Positions 1 through 13,604 of a stretch of DNA of 64,000 bases are shown piece after piece (the first letter of the stretch is position 1; the number at the start of each line of letters is the position of its first letter). The notes below the pieces were generated by a model. The model saw only the letters and a program-made list of their open reading frames with translations, had not been told where the DNA came from and searched no databases. The translations under genes were made by a program, and so were the position numbers. Source of the stretch: Perca fluviatilis (Eukaryota; Chordata; Actinopteri; Perciformes; Percidae); NCBI RefSeq assembly GCF_010015445.1, contig NC_053121.1:32501934-32565933 (forward strand), given 5' to 3'.

Positions 1-306
1 TTCATTAGTGTGCTGTATTTGTCCATGCTGTTAAACCTTCTTTAAACAAAAGAGATGAAGCAAACACCCAAGAGTGTCTAATGGTCTCCCCAGCTGTTGA
101 TTCACTAATTTCAGAGGCCTCCGAGCGCTGCGTATCTGTCTTTGAGGCCGTGATGGATCTCTGAGAACAGTTGCAGATGAGACAGGTCGCAGATGAGACG
201 TCACACGCAGAGTCGAAGTTAGCGCAGTGACTAGCATATATAACTCCCTGTTTTTGATAAATAGTTTCCTTTCCCAAACACAGCTGCCTAGTCAAATTTG
301 GTCCTT

Positions 307-334
307 CCCCCCCCACCCCCCCTCCTCTCCCCCC
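307..334 (-). other. C-run tract, G-quadruplex/i-motif potential
   Basis: C8, C7 and a final C6 run lie within 28 nt (minus strand G-runs), separated by short A/T. The tract fits a potential four-stranded structure on the minus strand. Confidence 0.6.
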
Positions 335-1280
335 GCTGCCCCAAGAAAAACGAAGACATTGTGAATATATGATAGAGTCCAGTCCCACCTGAAATCACTC
401 AACGGTGTATGGAGAAGTGCTGTATGGGATAAAGTGTGGGATGCATTATCCATGTCCACCTTGGGACCACCGTTTGACCATCCTCAGCTGTAAATTATCA
501 AGCAGTAGTCCCATCTGTTGACATGCCGTAAAGCCATCCAATTATTTTCAGAAAGAGATGTAAAAAAAGAAGAGATCGGTCCTCTGAATAAATAATTTTG
601 CAAATGGTTGTAGCTTTTAGTTTAAGACTTAAGTTGATTGTCATATGGACCGGCACCACAAAATACCATGTTAACTGAACTACAATAGTACAAAACTATA
701 AACTTACATTTAAAGGCCTGGGTTTGTCTCTCTACATTACTTTAATACATATACTTACTCTACATACTTTACATTCTGTGGTTATTACTGCATACCAGTG
801 TGGGTGGGGGGAACTAGCAAAAGAATTAAAGTACAGCACTTGATGCCAATTGTCATTGTTCAAGAGATTAATCCAAAGCACCTCACAGCACCACGGGACA
901 TTTATAAACCTGGCAGTGTGCATGATATAGCCTAATTGCTGAACTACAATGGACCACAGTGATTCAGATTGACATAATTAGGCAGTAAACCGAGTTTATT
1001 AATTAAAAAAACCAATATTAAAATGATCCTTGATCAGTCATAATTTGTAATTTTTTGTCAAACTACTATTTCCAAGGTCAAGAATGAACTTTCATGCTAA
1101 AGTTAAGTTTATTTGTATATTTGTAGGCTATAGCACATATTATTTATTACTGGTAGACATTAGAAGATACTATAGGAATCTGACAGCTCACAGCATACTT
1201 AGCCCGCACAGATCCTGCAGGTAACTGGTTTCCAACTAGCCTACTGTCTCGAAAAGTGACAATAATAAACAGTTATTAAT

Positions 1281-1358
1281 AACAAACTGGGAACTATATT
1301 CTCAGACAGGCTTGCTGTTTTTTCTTCTTCCGCCTGAGAATATAGTTCCCGGTTTGTT
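1281..1358. repeat. Hairpin: 25-bp imperfect inverted repeat
   Basis: 1281-1305 and 1334-1358 are inverted copies with one mismatch, with a 28-nt loop. The arms read AACAAACTGGGAACTATATT (first 20 bases) and the complement. The following sequence to about 1650 resembles a dispersed fish repeat I remember, but I cannot confirm it. Confidence 0.8.
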
Positions 1359-2879
1359 TAACGTTAGAAGATGGCTGTGCCCTATGTTACGTTGTTTTTG
1401 TACACGCTTGCAATTTCTACAAATCACACCATGTAAATAGGAACATGTTGGTGTTATTTTGTCACTTATTCGGAGCAGTAGCATTACTGGAACCATTCAC
1501 CTGCCTGTTCTGTGATGGGCTGATGCCGCTGGAGCCGTCAGACAGCTTTACAGCACGCACGGAGATGAGAAGGGTATGTATCGACTTGTCTAACTCTGGG
1601 GGTTACGGTGAATAAGCTAAATTCCCAATAAGTCGGCGTGTTCCTTTAATAGGTTCACAACATCGACAACAGCAACAGTTCCTGAAGCAGTATAAGGTCT
1701 CTAAGAAGACAACAAAACCATAATACTGTAAAAAACAAATGGCATTACATGTGTGAAGGACGTGTTTTATCAATTTTAAGTGAAAAATGTCCCACTGCCA
1801 GTGTCTCAATTGGTCTTCCATCATTGAATTAAAAATACTAATCCGGGGTTGGAGACTGGGACCATTTTGAGTATTCAGCAAATGAGAAGTTTCCTTCCAA
1901 AATAAGCAGGGAATCTAGTTATCATTGATTCGTGATTATTGGGAAACACTTTTTATTAGGTGCCCCTTTTTAGCAATCATTATTAATAATGTAGTTGTGC
2001 GCAGATTTAAGCGTTACTGTAGTTGTCAACAGCTAAAACCTCCAGTGGACATCAATGACCGGATGCTCGTGTATTTAATAGACATCAATGATGATGTAGT
2101 AAATCTCTTCATAAAAACAAGTTATGATTGTTGACAAATACTGTGCATTGATAAACACTTAATGTCCCTAAAGCTGTATACAACTAGAAATTAGAAATGC
2201 TAGAACTGATTCTAAATGCTAAATAGAGGGACCTAAAGTAAAGTGTTACCAATTATTGATCTACACCGTCATCCCATTTTGTGAATTTGTTTTGTTTTTT
2301 GAAGCCGATTCTTCCCCTTTGAGTGTATTAAGCTGTATTAATGCATTCACTTTTTTATACTTTTCACACACTTTATTGGTATTCATTGAGCACTGTGTGA
2401 GCCCAAAGAAATGTCCCGCTGTTGCATTGATATGGTGAACAGAATTGACTTAATCTTGCAATTTTCTCTGAGAATGGGACTGTCACCAGAGCAACGGAGA
2501 ACTATTTACAAATTTTGCCCGTCAACACAGCATTCATAAAGATATGTCGTTGGCCCGATTATTCCTTTAATGAGAGAAGATAAGAGGGATGGTGAAAGAG
2601 AGATACTGAAATGCAGATAAGGTCAGGATGTGTGTGTTTGTGAGAGAGAGTACTGAGTGAGAAAGTGTGTTTGCCTATGTGCAAAAGATAAGAGAGTGAA
2701 AGCAATGCCAACCTCATCTGCTTATGCTATCAAATAACCTTCTGTCTGCTCGGACCCCTTACAACTCTTGTTAAAATTCCACTCATGGATCAGTCCAGTC
2801 AGACATTTCTCATACTGATCTCTTCCTGATTTGGAGTTTAGCAGAAAACAAACAAACAAGGCAGTCATTGGTGTAAGAT

Positions 2880-3140
2880 TATGTCAAAATCTTCTCACGG
2901 CGTGACAAAATCCCTCCAGTCCATTCGGTGCTTGTTTCACGTGAGCGTGTTTGGCTTTCTAGTAATGAGCCCGATTTTTAAAGGTGCCCAGCAGGCCAGG
3001 GAGTGCTTTTGACAATTCCATTCCCCGTCTGGCTGACCTTAATCTGGATTAGTCGATTTTCTTTCCTTGGATTAACAGCTTGTTGCTCAATTAAACTTCA
3101 CGCAGCCCAATGAGTTTGAATCATCGAATTACACAATGCT
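2880..3140. promoter_or_regulatory. Candidate intronic enhancer with GGATTA motifs
   Basis: The stretch has mixed composition, no repeat character, and bicoid-type GGATTA motifs at 3046-3051 and 3069-3074, plus taat/atta cores nearby. It reads like conserved non-coding sequence, but conservation was not tested. Confidence 0.2.
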
Positions 3141-3606
3141 GCATGGAGCTTGGAGCAAAACAGAAAAAACCTCTAACTTCAGTTAGACAGACACTGCTGT
3201 CCGGCCAAACCATCTAGGCTGGAGAGATTTTTTTGGCCTACCGAGTTTTAGGGCTACCGTGCTATGCAAAGGCATTCCTAGACAATGTGGAGACACACAG
3301 AGGCGGTAGCTAAAGAGTTAGAGAGACTGAAAGGCAGTTTGAAGTCTTAACTATGAAAACATTCCTCAGAAGTATACTTTTTTTCCTTGAGTGAAAGCTA
3401 TATGGATAGAGACAAAGAACCATTTTACACTGGATAAGTAATGTTAGACCAAAGCCCTGTGAAAAGGCAAAGTGGAGACAGGAGAGCTAGCAGTCTTTTT
3501 AGCTAGTTAAGCTAGCTCCATATCCGTCCAATGTTCAAACAAGCCATTTTAGCCTGCAGCTGTCAAGGTAAAGAAGGTACTTAGTTAGCTTTTATTCCAA
3601 AATCAT

Positions 3607-3629
3607 CAATACTACTACTACTACTACTA
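3607..3629. repeat. (ACT)n trinucleotide repeat
   Basis: Six to seven ACT units in an upstream intron. Confidence 0.85.
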
Positions 3630-4879
3630 TAAATGAGTTACAAAATGCCTTCATGTTCCATTTCTTTTTGACTACTGTTCTGCGATTAAGTTCCCAGTTA
3701 GCTACTTGCGGTGGAGAAAATGGTTATTTAGGGTCACAATGTAGTTTTAGGGGTTCCTTTTTTTGCTAATACATAAAAATAACATTAAATGTAGAGTGAC
3801 GAGACAGGAAACAACTCAATAAGTTCCTCTTCATCAACCCTTTTATTATCTAAGAAAAACTGACCATTTAGCTAATCCAATGACATTGTTAATGCTATCA
3901 GAGCCGCTCTGAGAAAAAAAAAAAATTCTCGTAAGACTAACATCCAGAAAGTCCACAGTCCTCCGGAGAGGCTGGAAAAACATGGGGAGAAGAACTTGAA
4001 CGACAAACACCTCCTCAATAAATAACATAGGTGCCCTTGAGAAAGGCACTTACCCACTCATTCAAGCCGCAACAGAGCGTCTCGTTGCCAACAGTAGGCC
4101 TATGGCTGCACTTGCACTGAGCAGCAGGTGTGAATGTGTGTAACTGTGTGAATGTAAAGCAGACTACTTGAATGTCTGCTCAGCAAAACCCTTCCCTGGG
4201 TAGAAAGATGAGAATTCAATGGTTCACTGACGAACCAAGCTTCATGTCAGATGGAAATTATATCACCGTAATAGAAAATAAACTTCTCGCTGTGTGACAG
4301 TCTGGTGTGCTATATTTCACAGAATGGAGATGTACAGGGGCATTTATTTTTTCTTAAATATCTCATTATTTTTCTTAACTTTTGAGCTATCGTTTAAACA
4401 GTTAGGAATAAACAGTGATGGCCCAGAGCTGGATTTACTTGAAATCTGAGCTACATGTCAAATGAAAGAGGAGCGCTGGCGTGCAGTGGAAAAATAGAAA
4501 CAGGAATTAAGACCCACAGAGAGAGAGAGACATGAGGGATGTTCATGTGAGGGTAGTGACTGGCTTGGAGAAGTACTTTAGTTTGACAGACAGTGGATAT
4601 TGAAGGCTGGTATTGCTGATACTAGCAGACATTTTTTCACTGTCATGCTCTATTTAGGGACACATCTAGAATTGAATTGTTTTCATGCATCTCAAACAGC
4701 AAATTGTATTACTTCCTTAATGTGATGTAGTTCCTGTTTAGACAGGATGTACAGGCAGGACATAATACAATGAGGGATCAATCTAATGAATAAACAAGTC
4801 AGTGTGATCCAATGCTGGAAAGTGGGATTGTTTAAAAGGAGTTTTATTGGTTTGGTTTTTGCCACGCTCGCAGCGAGAC

Positions 4880-5050
4880 ATGGCATTGTTGGTCATTGGG
4901 TCGGTCAGTCCACCACTTTGGTCCAGATGGAAATGCCTCACCAAGTATTTGATGGAGTGCCATGAAATTTTGTACCAGACATTCATCCCATGAGTCCCCA
5001 GGGTATAAATCTTAATGACTTTGGTCATCCAACGACTTTTTTGTGGCTTT
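4880..5050 (+). repeat. Teleost dispersed repeat (CATGAAATTTTGTACCAGAC type)
   Basis: The text ccactttggtccagatggaa, followed by ccatgaaattttgtaccaga and cattcatcccatgagtcccc, matches a repeat I remember as abundant in percomorph fish. A reverse-orientation copy lies at 40405-40560. This rests on memory, not a database search. Confidence 0.5.
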
Positions 5051-5390
5051 GTTTGAGAAAAGGATATCCGTCATATCAGCCAATATCGGCCCGACATTTT
5101 GGGAACAAAACCAGCAAGACAACTGAGACAAGGACTCAAAGAGAGCGTGGAGGTGGGGGATTCACGAGAAAAAGAAAGGGAGGCTAAGAGGAGGGGAGAG
5201 TATGGAGAGAAAAGAAGCAGAGAGGAGAGACAAGAGGCCCAATTGACTTTAGGGCCTCACTTGTCTTTTTTTCTGGTCTCTCAATTGCTGCCCTCATTCC
5301 CCTTTTCCACTCTCTCACACCCCCTTGTCTCTTTGTCCCGCAATGCCAAGTGGTTGGTTTCGTCAATGCATACCGGGCCTGGCGGTGGTT

Positions 5391-5429
5391 GGGTGGGGAG
5401 AGGTGGGGAGGTGGTGGGGGTGGGGTGGG
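5391..5429 (+). other. G-quadruplex-type G-run tract
   Basis: Six runs of at least three G occur in 39 nt (5391-5393, 5395-5398, 5405-5408, 5416-5420, 5422-5425, 5427-5429), with loops of 1-7 nt, so a quadruplex on the plus strand is possible. Confidence 0.6.
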
Positions 5430-8400
5430 CTGTGTTGGACGAGTGGAGGTGGTGACTGTTCCTGTCTGTGACTAGATCATATGTGACACTGTAAGCCTTT
5501 TTACCCCAGCGCAGCCCTACTTAAATCCTCTTCTCTGCACTGACCGACAGCGGCCAGACGTCCTCCAGCTCAGACATTAGAAGCTTTTGTTTTCCCTCCT
5601 GCCCTGGATGACGTGCAACCGTCAACCCAATGTTTTGATTTTTTTGACATGGAGTCCATACCAGCTGTATGGTAGGGATACTGGCACAGTTTGTGGTCAT
5701 GCGGATGTTTTTCCTGAATCAACAAAAAGTCATGAAACTGGTTCTGACTGTTTGTGGGCAAATATTGTTTTCATTACAAGGACTCATCGTTGACATCCTG
5801 TTAAAACTGTCCCATGCACTGACGGGAAAATGAAAGCAGATCTGATTTTATAACGCTGTACATGCTCAGGTTGAGATGTTGCCCCTTTGCTTGTTATCCT
5901 ACAAGAGATGTGTGTATTTTTGTTATCCGAAGCTGTTCAGTCTAAACATATCTCATAAAGATCATGGTTCCGAACACAATCCGCCTTTTCCTGGATGCAT
6001 TGTTTAAAATGTTGTGTAAATGTTGAATTAATATGCCACTTGTCAGAGTTCTGTTTGTGTGCTTGCCTGGGTGTGGAGTGAGTTTGGGATATACTGTATA
6101 TCTTGTGTTTCATCCCCACATTGCTTGCCACAGATATTGATAATGACTTTAGATTTATTTATTTTTTGCTTTTGTTGCTAGACTAAACAATTTCCTCGCT
6201 AGTAAATACCAACTTTGACAGACTTTGGTGTTCACCGTTTTAAGAAGCCCTTTGTTTGAGTGATTGCTGATTGCTGGTTTCACTTCCAAAGTCAGGACAG
6301 CATTGCTCTTTTGTTGTCTGAGTATTTATTTCTGTCAAATTCCCAAATGCCCACAAGTCTTGTTGTCTGGGCCGCCTGTCTCTTTCTTTTTTGGGGGTAA
6401 AAGAATGGATTTATTTAAACTAGGAGTGATAAAAATGAAGTAGAAGTCGTCTCTTCTTCTGCTTTTCTTCTACTGATCCACAAAGTACATGTCAGGGCTG
6501 CAGGAGAGGTCAATAACAAATTACAACGTAAAATGCTAAACTGGGGTTTTGACCCCAGAGTAACCAAGGGCTCCCACAATGCAACTGCTCAGAGGAATTA
6601 ATCATCACCTTCTGACCTCGCGCGCTGACCCTCTAAACCCTGGAGAAAACCTAAAGGTGATATGGATGATAGTAGAGACCGAGAGAAAGGAGAAGGGGAG
6701 TATGAGAAAAAAAAGTCTTCCTCTTTCATGGGGCGTCTATGGAGCCTTTTTGAGTTGACAATTAATAGTCTCTGTAGGTTTCCTGAATGGGGAATTGAGA
6801 CGAATTGTCTCTTGGCTATTCAGCTGCGTTCAAGCGTGCCGCCAGACAAAAAGAAAAAAAAGAAAAGAAAAAAGAGATGGCTGTGAAGGCGAATTACCCA
6901 TAAGGCTGTTTTTGAAACATTTCCTTTTTGTTTTGCAGGCACAGGCCCCATGGGAAGAACCCCATACACTTGTGTCCGCTCACTCTGACGCTCACACTCA
7001 CACACCACCCAATGAAGTGACCATTTCGAAAGCCAGAAATCTGCCAAAAATGAGCCACTTTAAAATAGTGATCTTTCAACAGCTCTTCTTATTGCGAGCC
7101 ATTTAGCCACGGGACTGGTGAGGGAAAACAGAGAATATTGAGGCTGACATTTGTTAGTTCGTGCTTGACGTTTGAAGGCAGAAATTATATTCACTCATTT
7201 CGGTAGCCACAGAACGACATGCTATACGTCAGTCGCTTTTGCTTTACAGACAGCGAGGCACTGATGTAACGGTCGGGCCGTAAATCATGAAGAGAGTGCC
7301 TCAAATTATGTGGAACTCTAAAGGAATGGGCTCTCGCTCCATGGAGAAAGTTTTGGATCAGATCCGTAAAACGCAAAGGATGAAGCTGGGAATTGCCGTG
7401 AACGGTGGGAGATAATGAAATGTGCAGGCAACATGGGAAGGCCATTGAAGTTTATTTTAATCCGCTAATGATGTCTTAGAGCCCTAGAATTCGTCTTTGG
7501 CCACAGGATTTCTTCCCATGCTATTTTGTCTTGGGAGGATGAAGTGCATACAAATGGCTTGTTAATTAAGATGGATGGTACTTCTTAAAAGCTCATCTTC
7601 ATGATAATAAGCGAGAGTTAAACATGTGAAGCCGTGTAAGACCTCCTTGTAGTACGGAGGTGCGTGTGGAGGTATGTGTGCGGTATGACAGGGGGAGGGG
7701 TGGTCTTACAATCACACATGTATGAATGAGCATGTCATGTCGTGTGATTGGTGCACAGTTTGCATTTTCATCCATTTGTATCTGTGGGTGAGAAAGAGAA
7801 AAGAGAGGCAGGGCTATCTCAGGGCCCTCCAGTCTGTTTCCATGAATGGCCTCAGCAGGGGGAAACTGTCCCTCATTGTCAAGTCATTTGGCAGAAGGCT
7901 TTTTAACGCCACCGCATGTTAAATTCATCAACATTTCTCCGACATTTTTTTCTTTCTTTTGCCCCTCAGAATGTCTTCAGATCAGGATTTCTTGCCAAGC
8001 TGGTTCCTGCTGAGGCATAAATGGCCGCGGCAGATGTATTGTGCGCCACAAAGAGCAATAGCTTTCTTGACGATGAAGCAAAAAAAAAAAAGAGAAGGGT
8101 ATTTGGATCAGGAATAACCAGGTTGACTATTTATAAGAGCTTGATTAGGCTGCTAGCCACTGCATACAAAATATAGGACTGCATTAATCAATTTATCAAT
8201 CTATGGTATCTAACTCTCAGTAGGAACTCAATCAAGCATATTTGCCAAAATGGCAAACTATTACTTCAAGTGCATTCAGAATTGCCCATCATCAAAAAAC
8301 GGCAACAAACTGCCGTTGTAAAATCTAATCTTCTGTCCATTGTTCCAAGTTAGCCTGATCAGCAGGAGCTTTGGGTGGCAGTCGGCTTCCTTCTGGGACA

Positions 8401-10130
8401 CAGGTCAGCCGCAAGGTCGACTACTGCATCACCCCTTGTTCCCACACACATACACCCTGCCCACCCCCATCATGTTTCTCCTCCCAACATTAATGTTTGC
8501 AGGGGTTTTTCACATTAACAGGGGCTACCGGGGGTGCCTGGAGCTTTTCACACAACAATCCGACTCCTGTTTTGGATTAAAGCTGGTTTCACCTCCCTTC
8601 ATATATATACACGCATACACATATGCACTTACATTCCTTACTCGCTGTACTCCACTCCTCCACTCATGCTTGTTTAAATAAAGTAAACAGCAGTTGAGTA
8701 TCATCTTTTTTCAATTCTCACCTCAGCACTTTTTTTTTCTCACAAAGAACTCTGCCAGCCAGTGATGATGTGTTCAGTTCAACTTTAGTTCAACAGTTAA
8801 ATGTAAAACTGAACTTTATGATCCGGATGAAAACTGCCATTCTTTAGTGACTTGCAGAGCATTCTTAATTAATAATGTGCTACTATAGTGACAGTGGACA
8901 CCCTCAAAAGACAGGTCTTTGTGTTTGTCCTGACCTGCTAGAACTAAAACACATTTAAAACCTGACACCATGTCAGCAACTAGCAAGTAGACAGGAAAAA
9001 GTCTGGGAACAACGTTTCCTCTGATGCTTTCTGAACTCCCAACCATAATGGAAACCAGATCTAATGAATTGATAATCAAATCAGTGCCAAACATCGTTAC
9101 AGTAGGCTAATTATTTCGCTTAGATTTCTAGGTTAAGGAATTAGCTTACTGCAGGGGAGAGGATGTCATCACAGACATGACTTGTTAAAAAATAAGGTTG
9201 AATCCAGACTGAGATGCTTTGCTAATGCGTCTTTCATCCCCCCAGCTCCTGTAAATCTCATACATTTATCATTGGTTGACAGCAACTATGAAATAGATGC
9301 CATAATAGTCTTTTAAAGCCTCTCGCAACCCTTCCAGAAGTCTTGGAAAGAAACATTGGCTTTAGAGGAAGATGCCTGATATCACTTAGATCTAGCATTT
9401 ATCTGTTCAAATTCCACTGATGCAAAGCCTGAGAGTACATATTGGGCCATTTGAAACAATCTCCCCGTCTTATATATATTTGTGATGGCTTCAGACGAAT
9501 CACATTAAATTTGCATCAAAAGTATACAATAATATTACGGGTTTTTTTTGGCTTTAAGAAATACTCAGATCTCTTATTTAAGTACATAGATAATGCATCG
9601 GGAAAAGTACTCCATTACAAATATGATCCAACAGTGAAATATACCTACTCAGTGTTCCTCTCAGTGTGTTAAATATTGATGTATTAACCTGTAAGCTATA
9701 TATATATTTCTTTTTTGTAAGTGGTCCAGGTGGCGCTGAGTCTGACTACTTCATTATACTCTCGGAAAGTTTAAACTGTAGCAATGAGTTATATTGCAGC
9801 TGTCGGATGAAAGCTTAAGCTTGTATCTCCAATTTTGGGGATATTCCTTCCTTTGATATCAGTTGAAGGATTACATGCTGGAAAACATCCTCCTACAGTA
9901 CCTCCTGTCCTTTGTAAAAATGCGTTGTCGTCAAGTTTGACACAAGGCAGCTCTTGAAAAGATATTGTTATCTGGAAATTGCAAATGAGCTTATCTTATG
10001 TTTTTTAGCAAAGTAAGTGGTAAATATAGCCATCAGAAGTAGGAAACAAAATAAAAAGTATAATATTTTGGTTTGAAATGTAGAGGAGCAACAGTGTGAA
10101 GTCTCAAAAAATGGCAATATCGATCAAATC

Positions 10131-10298
10131 ATTTATCGGCATTTTAACGTCTCCTTCCAGGCAGCGCTGCCTGGAAGGCACTAGGATTAGGCAATGGTTA
10201 TGGTTAGGGTTAGGGTTGAGGTTAGGGTTAGGTGCCTTGAAGTCAACGGTCGCAGCGCTGCCTGGAAGGAGACGTTGGGGGCTTAAAACACCATCGAG
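10131..10298. mobile_element. Terminal-inverted-repeat element with telomere-like core
   Basis: A perfect 25-bp inverted repeat (10146-10170 and 10252-10276; AACGTCTCCTTCCAGGCAGC at the left start) surrounds a core with TTAGGG-like repeats (10198-10232). Outside these arms the sequence remains partly inverted (gcattttaa versus ttaaaacac), and a 10-bp direct repeat, CGATCAAATC, flanks it at 10121-10130 and 10299-10308. The left arm is itself part of a perfect 26-bp palindrome (10153-10178). No coding sequence is present, so movement would need a transposase from elsewhere. Confidence 0.75.
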
Positions 10299-13200
10299 CG
10301 ATCAAATCTGTAGCTTTTCAGTACCAGAAATGGTTTAAAATCTATTTTTATCTAATTTCAAAGTGTTGTGTTTCTCAGTTTCTCTCCTTTCCATGGTCGG
10401 CATGGTTTGAATGCCGTAATTGGAGGTAATTGTGGAGAGAGCGCAGTGATAAGGCTGTAGACTCACACAGAGTCAGTGGCACCAACATGGATACGGACAG
10501 ACGACTGACTCCAGTTTTGGTCTCCTTCCATTTTTTAAAGAAGTCCTTAAAAAAGACAGATAACTGATAAAAAAGAAGAAAAAAAATTTCTTTCCTCACA
10601 TCTTCAAAGCATACTTTTCACAAATAGCCTAATTATTTTGTTTTTTATCTTTCATCTCACAAGGAGAAAATGCTTGTTTTGATGTTCTGCTAACCTCCTA
10701 ATCCAGGGATACAGAACACGGAGCATTTAATAGGCTATGGTAATTTCGGTGATGGCTTTGAATTGTGCTCCGGCTTCAAGGAGAGCTAAATCTTGTCTCG
10801 CCTCCATTAGCTCTACTCTGATCTTGCACAAGGTCTAATTAAACTTTCCATCTAACTCTCTCAGGTACGAATGAGGGGGAAAGAGTTATGGCTGTTTATA
10901 GTGAAGAAGAACCCCAGTTTGCACCGCTCATGGCCGGATACGGGACCATTATAAATGGCAATCCATCACGATTTGTTTCCACTCTCCTGTGTGCAGAGAT
11001 GTCAGCAAACCCAGAATCTCTGTGAAACAATAGACTGGTCCAGATGACCTGGTGGGTTATTCGTTCTGTTGGATTATGTGTCTCACCCGAAATGCTCAGA
11101 GGGAATCTTGCTTGGCAAGGGTTTGCAGGGGGCTTGAAGGGGCCTGCTGTAGACAAACAATCTTTTAACAGTTGGTGAAGTGGTCCGCCGAGAGGACCGT
11201 GATCCCCTTTATTAAAACCACTTGTCCGACATTGTCTCTCCTCTCTCTCCCCTTGTTGGTTATATAAGGCCAAGGTGCTTTGTGATGGTTTGCAGGCTGC
11301 CCTGTTTTGTTTTGTCTGTCTCTTTCTCTTACTCACTTGAGCTCTGTTTTTTTCTTTCCGTGGGACTGCAGAAGATTTTGGGGGAACTTGAGGGGGATAT
11401 GATCGTATCCTGACTTCTCTCCTGCACAGTGCGTTGAGGTTTGGCTGACGTCCAGCTTTGTCTGATTTTTCCCGGGCACAGTCCCATCTCCGGCACGCTC
11501 AAATTCCAGTCTCCAGAGCGCGCTTGCACTTTGCAGAGCCTGATGACTGTGGTTGGATGATGAATGACTTTGCAGGCATTTGTTTGACAGATCGAGCCTG
11601 TTGCGATTGTACACGTGTTAAAGAAACCGTACGGTTTGACCTTGTCTTAATTCTTTTAGTTGTGTTTCTTTTGTCGTTAAAAGGCAGAGCTGAGGTGGCA
11701 CTTTTGACCCACAGAACCCATACGTTCTTTAACTTCCCATAAATCTGGAGCCAAGAGTTTATGACATTCTATCTAAACAGTTGAAACAACCACAAGGAGA
11801 GGTAGAGAAGGAAGTGAAGATGAAGTGAAATAATGATGGTCTTTGTCTGCATATCTCCGGCATTGCAGGGAATTATTTATGTTGAATGTGGCGTTTTATC
11901 ACGCACTTCACAATTCCTCTTACATAGCAGAGCATTCATCAGATGTGCTTGGATCATGCCATACGGTTTTCAGCTTAAGCAAGGCAAACACAGACCTAGG
12001 CCTGGGCTTTTTCTACGTCGGTCGGTAATCCCTTTTCAAAGTTGAGAGAATGACAGATTCCTCTGTCCAATATGGTGGCTCTTAAATAGAGCAGGAACTT
12101 TGGGGATAGTATGATTTCTCAATGTGCAGGCAGTTGGTTAAAAAACCTCTTGGAGTTAAATACTTTGTTAAAGCAGTTGTGGGAATTATGCAACGTTCTT
12201 ACTGACCTGCTTGGGAGTGGTTCTTCAAAGTTTTCACAGTCAGCGGTTGGAATGGATATAACCTCTCCGTCTGCATATGAGAAGGCCCAGAAATGACATC
12301 AATGCTCCTTTGGAGAAGCACGCCAATTGGAGCATTTGTATTTTTTTGCTTCTGTTGGAATACTCTGCTAACCAGCCCAAGCTGTACCAGCCTTCGACTC
12401 GGTCACGGTCCTCACATTACACAAGGCCCCAGCTGAGGCATTAGACCAATGTAACCTTAGATAACCATCATGTCATTGTAAACAATATATATAATATACC
12501 TCAGACTGGATTAGATTTGGTTATTTATTCATCATACGTCGTGGAATCAGCACGTTTCAAAGACCGTCTTTTATGGCATTGCAAAAATTCCTTTGCGCCA
12601 TTTAGCTTTTTATACTGCGCCAAAGCCTGACTAATTTCTTTTAACAGCACATGATTCTGGCTCTGGCTCCATGATGAAGTGTTATATTTGGAATTGCTTT
12701 GTGATCCCAGGTTTTTTGACAAACTAGGTCCAACTCGGGCTCATGTGCACATCAGTGAAAAGTGGATGATGCAAAGTGGAATCGTTCAATCTCAGAGGCC
12801 AAGTGTAACGAGTGCTGGAAGTCGGTGCTTCCCCCAACCCTTGACCCAGAGTCGTCAACAGCATATAAGGAGACATTTAAACATTTTGAAATGATTGTTT
12901 CCTGCAGCAGGCGCGCCCTGCTCCAATTTTTATGATCAGATGAGCTCAACATTTACAGGCCAACTGTTGCATCAGTTGCACTAGAGTTCACTTTTTTTCT
13001 GCTTTGGAAGAAATGTAGCCTATGTGCTAATGATGTGAATTTCAACCTTTTCACTCAGACGTTCATGGTGTTCAATGGAGCAAGCATGCACTGTGTTACT
13101 CATCTGTAATACAAACCATTCTTCACTTAATTAATCAGACCCCTCTACTGGTTATTGGAAATAACTGAGTAGGTAACTGACAAAATATGTGCAGCCTACA

Positions 13201-13604
13201 TGGGATTGTGCTCAAATAATAGATTGTTTGCTCCTGCAGTGACTTCTCCCCCTCTCTGTCTGTCTGCAGAGGTCTTGGCATAACTGCAAGTATGAGACGT
13301 TTTAAGGTGGAAACATATGAAAGCCTGTGCTACTTCCACTTTTTAGATGTGGGGGAAAAAATGGCAACGGTTGTTTGCTCTGCAGGTGATGCTTTTACCT
13401 TCAGCTGTAACCAGAATTGTTTCTTCTCACTTCGAAATTGCAGCGTGGTGGGATGGAAGAAGTATTTTTGGTGTATTCTGTTACTCTTGAGGTAAATGTC
13501 TGTACTTTGATGTCTGCTTTGCTTCCACAAGCAAGTCATTTTAAAGATGGTTAGATGTGGGCTGTCAGTAATACAAAATGAATGATGCAGCAACACTTTG
13601 ATAC

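Noticed and set aside
10198..10232. Telomere
   Set aside because: Only a few imperfect TTAGGG units lie inside a transposon-like structure with flanking duplicates, so it is not a chromosome end.
10896..11336. 146-codon minus-strand frame
   Set aside because: Low-complexity composition without a recognisable family, in intron sequence.
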